Positions 1 to 8,644 of a stretch of 32,930 nt of DNA are shown here, piece after piece. The notes beneath the pieces were generated by a model. The model made no database searches. It had not been told where the DNA came from and saw nothing but the letters and a program-made list of their open reading frames with translations. The stretch is from an uncultured Collinsella sp. (GTDB lineage Bacteria; Actinomycetota; Coriobacteriia; Coriobacteriales; Coriobacteriaceae), in contig USPT01000001.1 in the NCBI GenBank assembly GCA_900556705.1, positions 1 through 32,930 on the forward strand, given 5' to 3'. How positions within the stretch are numbered: the first letter of the stretch is position 1; every line of letters starts with the position of its first letter. The translations under genes were made by a program, and so were the position numbers.

Positions 1-1586
1 TAGCTACGACCTCGGCATTCGAGATCTTGGGCCCCGTCATGGTCGGCCCCAGCTCATCGCACACCGCCGGCGCCCTGCGCTGCGCCCAAGTTGCCGCCAG
101 CCTGTTGGAAGGCCGCATCACCAAAGTCACCTTTGGCCTGTGGAACTCCTTCGCCCACACCTACCGCGGCCACGGCACCGACCGCGCGCTCGTCGCAGGC
201 ATCCTGGGCCTCGACACCGATGACGAGAACATCAAGCAGGCCTTCGACCTCGCACGCGAGCAGGGCCTCGAATATCACTTTGGCATCAAGGGCGACGACG
301 CCTCCATCCACCCCAATACCGTCGACATCGACATGGTCGACGACACGGGCGCCACGGCACAGGTCCGCGGCGAGAGCCTGGGAGGCGGCAAGATGCGCAT
401 CAGCCGCATTAACGGCGTCGGCGTCGACATCTCGGGCATGTATTCCACGCTCTTCATGGCGCACAAGGACGTTCCCGGCGTGCTCGCCGCGCTCACCAAC
501 CTGCTCGCCTACGCCCATGTAAACATCGCCTTCTGCCGCACCTACCGCACCGAAGTGGGCGGCCAGGCCTACTCCGTCTTTGAGACCGACGGCGCGCCCG
601 ACGACACCGTCGTCCCCATGCTCCGCAAGCTCGACAATGTCGATTACGCGACCTTTATCGAGCTCCCCGGTTCTGCCTCGTCGCTCTCCCCCGGCGTCTC
701 GGCTAAGGAGATCTTCGACGACGGCGAGCAGCTGCTCGATGCGTGCGAGGAACTGGGACTCAGCATCGGTGCCGTCATGGCCGTTCGCGAGGCACGTCTG
801 ACCGGCGAGGCCCACGCCGTCGCCGCCATGCGCCGCGTGCTCGACGTCATGCGCGAGGAGACAACGGCCCCCATCGCCAATCCGCAGCGCTCGCTCGGCG
901 GGCTTATCGGCGGCGAGGCCAAGCTCGTCGAAGCAACCCGCTGCAACGATTTGAGTGAAAGCCTGATGGGCCCCGTCCAGACCGAAGCCGTGGCCCGCGC
1001 CATGGCCGTGCTCGAGCGCTCCGCCACCATGGGCGTGATCGTCGCAGCTCCGACGGCAGGATCCGCGGGTGTCGTGCCCGGCTGCGTGCTGGCGCTCGCC
1101 GATCACCTTCAGCTCGACGACGAGCAAGTCATGGACGCGCTCTACTGCGCAGCCGCCATCGGCCTCAACCTCACCACAAGCGCCTGCGTTGCCGGCGCCG
1201 AGGGCGGCTGCCAAGCCGAGGTCGGAAGCGCCGCCGCCATGGCAGCCGCCGCGCTGGTGCAGATGCTCGGCGGCACGCCCGAGCAGGCGCTTGACGCCAG
1301 TTCCATCGCGCTGAGTAACCTGCTGGGCCTCGTTTGTGACCCCGTCGGTGGCCTCGTGGAGGTGCCCTGCCAAAACCGCAACGCCATCGGCGTGGCAGCG
1401 GCCTTTAGCTCGGCACAACTCGCCCTCGCAGGCATTAAGAGCCTGGTGCCGTTTGACCAGATGGCACATGTCATGCTCTCAGTGGGCCACGCGTTGCCGG
1501 CCACGCTGCGCGAGACGGCAAAGGGCGGCATCGCGCAGGCTCCGGCCGCACTTTCGGCCTGTGCAAAATGCGGTGTGTGCGGATAG
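1..1586 (+). CDS. sdaA: L-serine ammonia-lyase (L-serine dehydratase), iron-sulfur dependent, single-chain; 5' end outside window
   Basis: Deaminates L-serine to pyruvate and ammonia in the cytoplasm using a [4Fe-4S] cluster. The frame is open from base 3, so the true start lies upstream. A TTG at 27 is inside the conserved N-terminal block (ILGPVMVGPSSSHTAG) and is not a credible start. The N-terminal half is the beta domain with an ACT-like section; the catalytic alpha domain follows from about residue 225 of the visible part. The three cluster cysteines are visible as EGGC, GLVC and VEVPC. Their spacing (42 then 11 residues) matches Cys343, Cys385 and Cys396 of the Legionella enzyme. The protein ends in CAKCGVCG, consistent with the family's C-terminal cysteine tail that plugs the active site. 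A strong terminator follows, so it is probably the last gene of its transcript. Confidence 0.95.
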   Translation, partial: ATTSAFEILGPVMVGPSSSHTAGALRCAQVAASLLEGRITKVTFGLWNSFAHTYRGHGTDRALVAGILGLDTDDENIKQAFDLAREQGLEYHFGIKGDDASIHPNTVDIDMVDDTGATAQVRGESLGGGKMRISRINGVGVDISGMYSTLFMAHKDVPGVLAALTNLLAYAHVNIAFCRTYRTEVGGQAYSVFETDGAPDDTVVPMLRKLDNVDYATFIELPGSASSLSPGVSAKEIFDDGEQLLDACEELGLSIGAVMAVREARLTGEAHAVAAMRRVLDVMREETTAPIANPQRSLGGLIGGEAKLVEATRCNDLSESLMGPVQTEAVARAMAVLERSATMGVIVAAPTAGSAGVVPGCVLALADHLQLDDEQVMDALYCAAAIGLNLTTSACVAGAEGGCQAEVGSAAAMAAAALVQMLGGTPEQALDASSIALSNLLGLVCDPVGGLVEVPCQNRNAIGVAAAFSSAQLALAGIKSLVPFDQMAHVMLSVGHALPATLRETAKGGIAQAPAALSACAKCGVCG

Positions 1587-1602
1587 CGGCAAAGAACGAC
1601 TC

Positions 1603-1631
1603 AAAGGTGGGACAAATGTCCCACCTCTTTT
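1603..1631 (+). terminator. Rho-independent terminator after sdaA
   Basis: Perfect 9-bp stem AGGTGGGAC (1605-1613) with GTCCCACCT (1618-1626), loop AAAT, then CTTTT. It begins about 17 bases after the sdaA stop. A short A run precedes the stem, so weak bidirectional activity is possible. Confidence 0.85.
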
Positions 1632-1649
1632 GAATGCCACCGTTTCCGT

Positions 1650-1678
1650 ACCACAAACAGCAGGGCAATCGCTATAAT
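1650..1678 (+). promoter_or_regulatory. Candidate promoter of the L,D-transpeptidase gene
   Basis: A perfect -10 hexamer TATAAT lies at 1673-1678, about 57 bases before the ATG at 1736 and just downstream of the sdaA terminator. No good TTGACA-like -35 sits at 16-18 bp spacing, so only the -10 is firmly supported. Confidence 0.5.
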
Positions 1679-1735
1679 GCAAGCCCAGTAAAAACACGAT
1701 GAACCGCAAGGCGAAAATCGAAGGATATGCATACG

Positions 1736-3469
1736 ATGTCGCAAAACGATCGAACTCAACTGATTCCCGATCCGCAGCAGCCGAGCAGGCACACCGGCGG
1801 CGTTCAGTCGCCGCGTCCTATCGCGCCGAGCCACGGTCAGCAGCGTGGTGCGGCAAACGCTTCCCAACGCCCGAACCAACAGCGACAGCAGCGTCAACAA
1901 CGTCAGCAGCGCCAGGCAAACGGCAATGCGCCCAAGCAGCCCCCCACGCACGCTCGAGGCGATCGCGGCCCCGCGCGCAAACCCGCCGAGAACAATAAGT
2001 CGGGCAAAAAGACGACGCTCTTTGTCATCCTGGGTCTAATCGTCATTGTCTATATCGTAGGCGTCGTAGCGTTTTCGCAGGTAGCCTACCCCAACACCAC
2101 CATTGCCGGCGTCGACGTCTCCTTCTCCAACGCTTCGTCTGCCGCCACCAAGGTCAACTCGGCATGGAAGCACTATAAGCTCACCGTGACAGGCGATGAC
2201 TTTAGCTGGACCTATCAGCCCGAGTCCGATGAGCCCATCGTCGACGGCGAAGCTGCCGCAAAAGAAATCATTAGCCACAACGAAGCCTTTATTTGGCCGG
2301 TCCGCCTTGTGGAATCCTTAAGCGGCAAGACCAAAACAACCGCTACCTCCAACGAAGTCGATCTTGATCAAGACGTCGACCTGTCCATGCTCTCCGACGC
2401 CTTTGACCAAAAGAAGTTTGAGGAGGACCTGGGCGCCGCTATCGACGAGTTTAACGAGGGCCGTTCGGGCACGTTCGAGGCCAATAGCTCCTATGACGAG
2501 CAGGCCGGCAAGTTTACCGTCGAGAAGGCGCGCTCCAACGAGAAAATCAACCGCGAGCATGTCATTAAGTATGCCGAGCTCGAGCTTGCCTCGCTGGCCG
2601 AGTCCGTAGATCTTTCCAAGCTCGGCAACGATGCCTATGAGCCGCTCAATGGAACGCTGACCGATGATCAGATTCAGGCCGCATGCGATGCCGCCAACAA
2701 CTTCCTGGGCGTCAACGTGACCCTCAAGCTCAACGGCGAGGATGCCGGCAAGGTTGATGGCAGCTCCGTATTGCAGTGGATCAGCTTTGCCGATCCCGCC
2801 AACCCAACGCTCGATACGTCGCAGATCAGCAACTGGGCAGCCGAACTCGCCAACGGCTTTAATACCGTGGGCTCCACTCGCTGGTGGACGCGCGCCGATG
2901 GCAAGCAGTGCGCCGTCGAAGGCGGCGACTTTGGTTGGTCCATCGACAGCAGCTCGCTCGCCAAGCAGGTCGAGGACGCCATTAACAACAAGCAGACCGG
3001 CGAAATCGAGATCAAGTACTCCCAGAAGGCCGACACCTTTACCGCAAAGGGAGAGCCCGACTGGAAGGCGTATATCGACGTCGACTTGTCCGAACAGCAC
3101 GCGCGCTACTATGACGAGAGCGGAAATATCGTTTGGGAGGCCAACTTTATCTCGGGCAAGCCGGGCGAGGACGCCACGCCCGAGGGCGTCTGGCAGATCA
3201 ACAGCAACGACGGCGGCAGCACCCTGATCGGAGCCAAGGACCCCAAGACCGGTAAGCCCAAATACGAGAGCCCGGTGAGCTACTGGATGCCTTTTGAGGG
3301 CAACATGATCGGCTTCCACGATGCCACCTGGCAAAACGACAAGAGCTTCGATAATGCCGAGTCGTACAAGTGGTGCGGCAGCCACGGTTGCATCAACCTG
3401 CGCCTGGCAGACGCCAAGGCACTTCACGACTGCATCAAAGTCGGCCTGTGCGTGGTTGTCCACTCGTAG
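1736..3469 (+). CDS. Membrane-anchored L,D-transpeptidase (YkuD domain) with peptidoglycan-binding repeats
   Basis: Forms 3-3 peptidoglycan cross-links or attaches ligands to the wall, outside the membrane. Of 577 residues, about 1-92 are cytoplasmic and low in complexity with a QQR repeat near residues 48-60. One membrane segment follows at about 93-113. A long extracellular region of the 'putative peptidoglycan binding' type found in Coriobacteriia and Clostridia enzymes comes next, then a C-terminal YkuD domain. The active site is clear: His528 (GFHDATW), His550 and catalytic Cys552 in SHGCINLRL. The ATG at 1736 is preferred over the in-frame ATG at 1727 because AAGGA at 1721-1725 is 10 bases upstream of it. 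The gene has its own -10 and is probably monocistronic. The physiological substrate cannot be read from sequence. Confidence 0.93.
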   Translation: MSQNDRTQLIPDPQQPSRHTGGVQSPRPIAPSHGQQRGAANASQRPNQQRQQRQQRQQRQANGNAPKQPPTHARGDRGPARKPAENNKSGKKTTLFVILGLIVIVYIVGVVAFSQVAYPNTTIAGVDVSFSNASSAATKVNSAWKHYKLTVTGDDFSWTYQPESDEPIVDGEAAAKEIISHNEAFIWPVRLVESLSGKTKTTATSNEVDLDQDVDLSMLSDAFDQKKFEEDLGAAIDEFNEGRSGTFEANSSYDEQAGKFTVEKARSNEKINREHVIKYAELELASLAESVDLSKLGNDAYEPLNGTLTDDQIQAACDAANNFLGVNVTLKLNGEDAGKVDGSSVLQWISFADPANPTLDTSQISNWAAELANGFNTVGSTRWWTRADGKQCAVEGGDFGWSIDSSSLAKQVEDAINNKQTGEIEIKYSQKADTFTAKGEPDWKAYIDVDLSEQHARYYDESGNIVWEANFISGKPGEDATPEGVWQINSNDGGSTLIGAKDPKTGKPKYESPVSYWMPFEGNMIGFHDATWQNDKSFDNAESYKWCGSHGCINLRLADAKALHDCIKVGLCVVVHS

Positions 3470-3538
3470 TGCAACGCGCACATTCCTACAACATGGAGCT
3501 GCTGCGACCAATCTAACAGTTCCGAAAGAAACCGTCCC

Positions 3539-3566
3539 ATGCGCCCGCCCCAACCGGTGGGCGCAT
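3539..3566. other. Strong hairpin in the intergenic leader before the efflux operon
   Basis: ATGCGCCCGCC (3539-3549) pairs with GGTGGGCGCAT (3556-3566) over 11 bp with one G-T pair and a 6-base loop. No T tract follows on the + strand. It could be a weak terminator of the L,D-transpeptidase transcript or a leader structure of the efflux operon; the sequence does not decide between them. Confidence 0.5.
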
Positions 3567-3601
3567 ATACTTATCGAGGTACTTTCTATAAAGGAGACGC
3601 T

Positions 3602-5038
3602 ATGCCGAATGTCCCCACGACCACCCCGGGCCCGGATGATACCGAGCACACGCCCGAAGATGTCACCGAAACGATTCCTCTGATTACAAACGTACATGCC
3701 GATAAGCAGAGCGGACGCGCGAACGATGCGACCGAGATTTCCGATGAAGAGGCATATGCCAAGCTCAAGGCAAAACGTGCCGAACGTCGACGCAAAAAGC
3801 TCATCCGACGCGGTATTGCCGCCGGCGTCGTGGGTACCATCGCACTCATTGCCATTGTCGCAACCCTGGTTATCAATGCTCAGCCACAGGGCGCTAGTGG
3901 GCCTGTGACCGACATGGTGACCGAGGGTCCGTTTACCACAACGGTCGAGGCGAAAGGCCAGCTCAAACCCATTTCGTCCTCAGTGGTCTCCCCTTCTGTC
4001 GACGGCACGGTCGATTCGATCAACGTGCAGGCAGGCCAATCCGTCAACGAGGGCGACGTGCTTATGACCATTAAAAATGACGAGCTCGATCGCAACGTTG
4101 CCGAGGCGCAGCGTGCAGTTGCTGCCGCTCAAGAAGACCTCGCCAACGCGCAGAAAGCCGCAGCTGCCGCACAGGCCACCCCAACGACGGACGTCGATGG
4201 AGCTTCCGCAGCGGCTGGCGTCTCCGACGCATCAACGGACACGAACGCCGTATCGGCCGCGCAGCGCAGCCTCGCTTCGGCCCAGGCAAACCTCGATCAG
4301 GCGAACGCCAAGGCAGGCAGCCGTACGGTCACGGCCCCGAGCTCGGGCAGCATCGTGGAGCTCAACGCCAAGGTGGGCGCCACGGTAACAGGCGGCATGA
4401 TCATGGGCGAAAGCGATACGAGCGGCGGCAAGCAGTGCATGCAGATCGCCGACCTGTCCAAGATGAAGGTGACCGTGCAGGTGGGCGAAAAGGACATCGC
4501 AAAGATCGCCGTTGGACAGAGCGCCAACGTCACGTATCCCGCATTTCCCGATATCGTGAGCCAGGGCACCGTCACGGCTATCGCGTCGGTGGCAAACTCC
4601 GACGCCGCCAACGGTGGCGGCGGCAGCGTAACCTTTAACGTCGACATTCTCATCGAGGCGCCCGACGCGCGCCTGAAGCCGGGCATGACGGCCGAGGTAT
4701 CGGTGGTGACCGAGCAGCTCGACGACGTGGTGATGGTGCCGACGATGGCGCTCATGACCGAAGACGGCGAACACTATTACGTCAACGTGGCGACTGATGA
4801 CGAGGGCAAGCAAACCCGTCGCGTGAAGGTGACCGTCGTGACGCAAAACGACAACGAAGCCGTAGTCGGCAAGACACAGGTCAAGCGCGACGACCAGGGC
4901 AACGAGATCAACCCCAACGTGCCGGTTACCAAGCTGCGCGATGGCGACGCCCTCGTCATGGACACCGGAGCGGACGCAACGGCTGACGGCGGCTACGGCG
5001 CGGATTCGGGCAGTATGTCTGCCGACGAGGGCATGTAA
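3602..5038 (+). CDS. Efflux periplasmic-adaptor-like subunit (HlyD/MacA family), membrane anchored
   Basis: Extracytoplasmic adaptor of a tripartite-style or Gram-positive MacAB-like exporter. The 478-residue protein starts at ATG 3602, with AAGGAG at 3591-3596 giving normal spacing; upstream codons in the same frame are leader. A charged cytoplasmic segment of about 70 residues (RAERRRKKLIRR) precedes one membrane helix (about 71-92). Then come a biotinyl-lipoyl-like half (SPSVDGTVDSINVQAGQSV), a short Ala/Gln-rich coiled-coil hairpin interrupted by a Thr/Ser/Ala linker, the second lipoyl half (TVTAPSSGSIVELNAKVG), a beta-barrel and a membrane-proximal domain. The C-terminus is Gly/Asp-rich. 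The stop overlaps the next start by one base (TAATG), so it is translationally coupled to the ATPase. The exported substrate is unknown. Confidence 0.9.
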   Translation: MPNVPTTTPGPDDTEHTPEDVTETIPLITNVHADKQSGRANDATEISDEEAYAKLKAKRAERRRKKLIRRGIAAGVVGTIALIAIVATLVINAQPQGASGPVTDMVTEGPFTTTVEAKGQLKPISSSVVSPSVDGTVDSINVQAGQSVNEGDVLMTIKNDELDRNVAEAQRAVAAAQEDLANAQKAAAAAQATPTTDVDGASAAAGVSDASTDTNAVSAAQRSLASAQANLDQANAKAGSRTVTAPSSGSIVELNAKVGATVTGGMIMGESDTSGGKQCMQIADLSKMKVTVQVGEKDIAKIAVGQSANVTYPAFPDIVSQGTVTAIASVANSDAANGGGGSVTFNVDILIEAPDARLKPGMTAEVSVVTEQLDDVVMVPTMALMTEDGEHYYVNVATDDEGKQTRRVKVTVVTQNDNEAVVGKTQVKRDDQGNEINPNVPVTKLRDGDALVMDTGADATADGGYGADSGSMSADEGM

Positions 5039-5811
5039 TGCGTCCCGTTATCGACATCCGCAACGTGCACCGCATCTTTGAGAGCGAGACGGGGTGCGTC
5101 CACATCCTGCATAACGTGAGCCTGGCGGTAGATCCCGGCGAGTTCGTCGCCATTACCGGCCCTTCGGGCTCGGGCAAATCAACGCTCATGAACATCCTAG
5201 GCTGCCTGGATAAGCCGACGGCGGGCGACTACTACCTGCAAGGGCTCAACGTTGCCGAGCTCGACGATGACGAGCTCACCGAAGTTCGCGCCCTGAGCAT
5301 TGGCTTTGTCTTTCAGAGCTTCAACCTGCTGCCGCGCCTGTCGGTTATCGAAAACGTCATGCTGCCGCTGGCCTACACCAATGTGCCCCGTAGCCAGCGC
5401 GAAATGCGCGCCGTGCACGCGCTGCAGGCCGTCACGCTGCCGGTCGACCACTGGGACCACCGCATATCCGAGCTCTCGGGCGGCCAGATGCAGCGTGTCG
5501 CCATCGCACGCGCCCTCGTCAATGACCCGCCCATCATTCTGGCCGACGAGCCGACGGGAAACCTTGACTCCGCCACCGGAGCGCTTGTAATGGAGACCTT
5601 CCATAGACTTCAGGAGCGCGGCAAAACCATCGTTCTTATCACACACGACCCCGGCATCGCCGCCGAAGCCGACCGTGCCGTGACCATCCGCGACGGTCGC
5701 ATTCACGACGGCGCGTATATTCCACATGCACCGCGGACCCTGCGCAGCGCCGTAGATAGCCTGCCCATGATTTCCGCCTCCGCTAACCCGCCGAAAGGAG
5801 TGATGGGATGA
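5038..5811 (+). CDS. ABC transporter ATP-binding protein, MacB/LolD type
   Basis: Cytoplasmic ATPase that powers the exporter encoded by the flanking genes. Of 257 residues, Walker A is GPSGSGKS at 41-48, the Q-loop is in FVFQSFNLLPRLS, the signature is LSGGQMQRVAIARAL, Walker B is ILADEPTGNLDS and the H-loop is LITHDP. This pattern is typical of the MacB/LolD/FtsE group. The C-terminal ~35 residues after the fold are Pro/Ala-rich and not conserved in the family. It begins at the ATG overlapping the adaptor stop, and its TGA overlaps the permease ATG by four bases, so the three proteins are made in one coupled operon. Confidence 0.95.
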   Translation: MRPVIDIRNVHRIFESETGCVHILHNVSLAVDPGEFVAITGPSGSGKSTLMNILGCLDKPTAGDYYLQGLNVAELDDDELTEVRALSIGFVFQSFNLLPRLSVIENVMLPLAYTNVPRSQREMRAVHALQAVTLPVDHWDHRISELSGGQMQRVAIARALVNDPPIILADEPTGNLDSATGALVMETFHRLQERGKTIVLITHDPGIAAEADRAVTIRDGRIHDGAYIPHAPRTLRSAVDSLPMISASANPPKGVMG

Positions 5812-7022
5812 GCGCCCGCGATCTCATCCAGGAAGCCCTTCACTCGCTCGAGGCCAACAAGGGGCGCAGCCTGCTCACCATCCTGGGCATTGTCATCGGC
5901 ATCGCCTCGGTTATCGCCATGACTTCGCTCATCGGCGGCATCCAAAACAGCCTGGTCAACAGCCTGGGCCTCAACGCAGCTCGTATGGTTCAGATCTATT
6001 CATCCCAAGAACTCACCGATTCTGACGTTCAGAAGCTTCAAAAACTAGTGCCGCAGATAGAGCAGATCGGAATAGTCGACAGCGCGTACACCGAGTACAA
6101 GACCGGCGATAAAAGCTATACCGTCATGGCACAAGGTGTCGATAGCGACATGCTCGACGCCGTGGGGGCCAGCAAGCTCGTTGCGGGGCACACCTATTCC
6201 CAGGCCGAGTCCCAATCAGGCTCGCGCGTGGCGCTCATCAGCCGCAACGGCGCCGATCAGCTGTACGGCAACGAACAGGACGCGGTAGGCAAGACTATTG
6301 AGGTCTCCAACGGCGAGGTACAGATTGTCGGCGTTATCGACGGCGGCAGCGACTCCATGGGCTCGCTCACGCTGTATATGCCACGCGAAACCATCTCTGG
6401 GCTGTTTAGCGACGAGAATCCTTCATTCCCCAGCGTGACGGCACTTGCCGCCGAGGGCACGGACATGGATGAGCTTTGTAAGACCATCGAGTCCAAGGTG
6501 CGCGCGATGAAGGGCATCGAGGAGGAGGATGAGTACGACAGTGTATCAGCAACATCCATGAAAAGCGCCATCGATACACTCAACTCCTTTATGGGCGCGT
6601 TCTCGCTCATCATGGGCTCTGTCGCCAGCATCTCGCTGCTTGTCGGCGGTATCGGCATTATGAATATGATGCTCACCAACGTAACGGAGCGCATCCGCGA
6701 GATCGGCATCCGCCGTGCTCTGGGCGCCAGTCGTCGCGATATCACCGCGCAGTTTTTGGCCGAGTCTTCGGCGCTGTGCGTCACCGGCGGACTGTTGGGT
6801 GTCCTGATTGGCTATCTGCTGGCCTGGGCTCTTGCGATGTTTGCCTCCGGATCCGGGATTCTTGGCGAGCTAGGTGCCAGCGGGCAAATCACACCGAGCT
6901 TTTCAATCGCCACGGTATTGCTGGCCTTCGCCGTCTCCGTCGGCATCGGCGTAATCTTTGGCTTCTACCCCGCTCGCCGCGCGGCAAAGCTCGACCCGGT
7001 GGAGTGCCTACGCTACCAGTAA
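5808..7022 (+). CDS. ABC transporter permease, MacB/FtsX family
   Basis: Membrane subunit of the MacAB-type exporter. Of 404 residues, the first membrane helix is at about 22-44 (GRSLLTILGIVIGIASVIAM). An extracytoplasmic MacB core of about 220 residues follows, then three C-terminal helices of the FtsX type, with the conserved block GGIGIMNMMLTNVTERIREIGIRRALGA split across the second helix and its cytoplasmic loop. The protein ends PARRAAKLDPVECLRYQ, a standard family ending. MacB-family permeases use mechanotransmission rather than a through-membrane path; the substrate is unknown. An inverted-repeat element begins 12 bases after its stop. Confidence 0.94.
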   Translation: MSARDLIQEALHSLEANKGRSLLTILGIVIGIASVIAMTSLIGGIQNSLVNSLGLNAARMVQIYSSQELTDSDVQKLQKLVPQIEQIGIVDSAYTEYKTGDKSYTVMAQGVDSDMLDAVGASKLVAGHTYSQAESQSGSRVALISRNGADQLYGNEQDAVGKTIEVSNGEVQIVGVIDGGSDSMGSLTLYMPRETISGLFSDENPSFPSVTALAAEGTDMDELCKTIESKVRAMKGIEEEDEYDSVSATSMKSAIDTLNSFMGAFSLIMGSVASISLLVGGIGIMNMMLTNVTERIREIGIRRALGASRRDITAQFLAESSALCVTGGLLGVLIGYLLAWALAMFASGSGILGELGASGQITPSFSIATVLLAFAVSVGIGVIFGFYPARRAAKLDPVECLRYQ

Positions 7023-7034
7023 GCCACCACCAAC

Positions 7035-7102
7035 AAGTTGCGGTGAATTAGGGACTGAATATGCTATCTAGTAGCAAAACAGACACTATTTCACCGCAAC
7101 TT
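7035..7102. repeat. Intergenic inverted-repeat element, copy 1 (complete)
   Basis: A 68-bp unit with arms AAGTTGCGGTGAA (7035-7047) and TTCACCGCAACTT (7090-7102). Pairing continues imperfectly inward to about 23 bp (20 matches), leaving a loop of roughly 22 bases. It immediately follows the MacB-like permease gene. A second complete copy lies at 30597-30665 and a half copy at 28914-28935. It has no coding capacity and could act as a transcription end for the efflux operon. Confidence 0.85.
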
Positions 7103-7103
7103 A
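7086..7103 (+). repeat. Left direct repeat flanking the cobalamin block
   Basis: CTATTTCACCGCAACTTA, identical to 28918-28935. It is the right arm of the complete inverted-repeat element at 7035-7102 plus one base. Confidence 0.8.
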
Positions 7104-7106
7104 TTT

Positions 7107-7190
7107 AAGGGCTGCTTGCGGCAGTTCCGGGCGTCCTCCTCGAGCTATTGGCGGATGACGGTCTTGTACGGCTCGAGCTTGCTCGGGGCG
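7107..7190 (-). pseudogene. Remnant of an IS21-like transposase (IstA-type) with internal stop
   Basis: Read on the minus strand, the segment translates as APSKLEPYKTVIRQ, then TAG (7147-7145), then LEEDARNCRKQP in the same frame. From family knowledge, IstA-type transposases carry a block resembling 'KLDPYK..I..WLEED.R..RKQ' after their DNA-binding region. A TGG to TAG change at the Trp would give exactly this sequence. Only about 28 codons are recognisable, and the frame runs directly into the inverted-repeat element. It is too short to be functional. The assignment rests on motif memory alone. Confidence 0.45.
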
Positions 7191-7232
7191 CTCCTCCTCG
7201 CGGGCGGGAGGACGCGCAGGCGCGGCGAGCGC

Positions 7233-8006
7233 CTAGCGCGCGAACTCCCGTAAGAGTGCGTCTTCCACTTCCCGAAGCGAAAGGCCCCCGTCTCCCTCGG
7301 CGGGACGGGTGACCACGATGCAGCGCGCTCCCACGTCGCGCGCGGCGGCAAGCTTCTCGGCCGTGCCGCCTACGGTTCCCGAGTCCTTGGTCACAAGCCA
7401 CTGGGCTCCCACCTGCCGAAGCATCGCCTCGTTGAGCTCGCGGGTGAAGGGCCCCTGCATGCCGATGACGTGCGACGGCGAAAACCCCGCGTCGATGCAC
7501 TTCGTTATAGCACCGGGCAGCGGGAGCACACGCACGAAGAAGCGCTCCGAGAAATCGGCGACGCGCGTATAGGGAGCAAGCTCCTTGCTCCCCGTCGTGA
7601 GAAGCGCGCGACCCGGGTTCTCGGAGAGAAAGCGCGCCGCGCAGGCGATCGACGCGACCGACACGACGCCTTTGGGCAGCGCCTCGGCCGCACGCGCAAG
7701 GCGCAGACATCGTACACCCACGGCAAGCGAAGCGGCCCGGATGTTGCCGCTGGCGAGCGTAGCGAAGGGGTGCGTGGCGTCGACGACGATGCGCGCGCCG
7801 GAAAGCTCGCGCTCCATGTCGGCCTCGTCGAGCCTGCTCGCATGCACCTCGATGCCCGGAAGCTCGCCCAAAAGCTCGCCTCCGTACTCGGTTGCCGCGT
7901 AGGCACGGGCGGGGATGCCCGCCCCGCTCGCCCATTCGCACAGAAGGCGGCCCTCGGTGGTGCCGGCGAAGATGCGCAGCGCCGGCGCAGATGCGGGCGC
8001 CGTCAC
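7233..8006 (-). CDS. cbiJ: Cobalt-precorrin-6A reductase
   Basis: Reduces the macrocycle of cobalt-precorrin-6A with NAD(P)H in the anaerobic pathway. At 257 residues it has normal CbiJ/CobK length. Family blocks are visible: RIFAGTTEGRLL at the N-terminus, VVDATHPFA in the middle (Rossmann loop), then LTTGSKELAPY, VIGMQGPFTRELNEAM and LVTKDSGTVGGTAEKL. The GTG at 8006 is chosen because it overlaps the cbiC stop by four bases (GTGA), the pattern seen throughout this operon. It is the last recognised gene of the minus-strand cobalamin operon. About 130 bases separate its stop from the repeat element, and no convincing terminator is visible there. Confidence 0.9.
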   Translation of the reverse strand: MTAPASAPALRIFAGTTEGRLLCEWASGAGIPARAYAATEYGGELLGELPGIEVHASRLDEADMERELSGARIVVDATHPFATLASGNIRAASLAVGVRCLRLARAAEALPKGVVSVASIACAARFLSENPGRALLTTGSKELAPYTRVADFSERFFVRVLPLPGAITKCIDAGFSPSHVIGMQGPFTRELNEAMLRQVGAQWLVTKDSGTVGGTAEKLAAARDVGARCIVVTRPAEGDGGLSLREVEDALLREFAR

Positions 8007-8644
8007 TTCGGGCCGCCTGGGCGCGTGATCTGGTAGAGCAGCGCGTTCATAATGGCGGCCGCCACGGTCGAACCACCCTTGCGACCCCTCGCGACGATGG
8101 CCGGCGCGCGTCGCGCGAGTAGCTCCTCTTTCGCCTCGACCACGTTCACAAACCCGACCGGCACCCCAACGACGAGCGCGGGCGCGATCTTCCCCTCGTC
8201 CATGAGCTCGGCGAGGCGCAGAAGTGCTGTGGGAGCGTTGCCGACGGCCACGATGAGCGGACCCTCGATGCCGCAAGCTTTGTCCATGCTCGCAACGGCG
8301 CGAGTCGTGCCCGCGGCGCGCGCAGCCACGGCGACATCAGGGTCGGCCATGTAGCACACGGCCTTGCAGCCGAGCTTCGCGAGCGCAGGCTTGCTTATGC
8401 CTGCGAGCGCCATGTTCGTATCGGTGAGCACCGTGGCCCCTGCGCGCAGTGCGTCGAGCGCACAGTGCGCGGCGTCATGGGTGAACACGAGGGAATCGGC
8501 GTACGAGAAGTCGGCAGTGGTGTGGATGACGCGCTTCACGACGGGTTCTTCGAGCGGCGGGAACGTGCGGCCGCCGAGCTCTTCGGTGATGATCTCGAAG
8601 CTGCGCCGCTCGATGTCGCCGGGCGCCATCTCCTTGGAATCCAT
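8003..8644 (-). CDS. cbiC: Cobalt-precorrin-8 methylmutase
   Basis: Moves the C11 methyl group to C12, giving cobyrinate. At 213 residues it has the family's usual size. The catalytic histidine lies in RVIHTTADFSYA, followed by the conserved TDTNMALAGISK and NAPTALLRL blocks and the glycine-rich VVGVPVGFVNVVEAKE segment. It starts with ATG immediately after the cobO stop (TAGATG) and overlaps cbiJ by four bases. Its position between cobO and cbiJ mixes early and late steps, so gene order does not follow pathway order. Confidence 0.94.
   Translation of the reverse strand: MDSKEMAPGDIERRSFEIITEELGGRTFPPLEEPVVKRVIHTTADFSYADSLVFTHDAAHCALDALRAGATVLTDTNMALAGISKPALAKLGCKAVCYMADPDVAVAARAAGTTRAVASMDKACGIEGPLIVAVGNAPTALLRLAELMDEGKIAPALVVGVPVGFVNVVEAKEELLARRAPAIVARGRKGGSTVAAAIMNALLYQITRPGGPK

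Noticed and set aside
54..1469. A 471-codon open frame on the - strand opposite sdaA
   Set aside because: The plus-strand reading has all L-serine dehydratase motifs with exact cysteine spacing; the antisense frame is Gly/Ala/His-rich with no recognisable domain.
7105..7232. A terminator directly after cbiJ on the minus strand
   Set aside because: The region has GC-rich partial dyads but no clean stem with a T run; termination may instead occur at the inverted-repeat element at 7035-7102.
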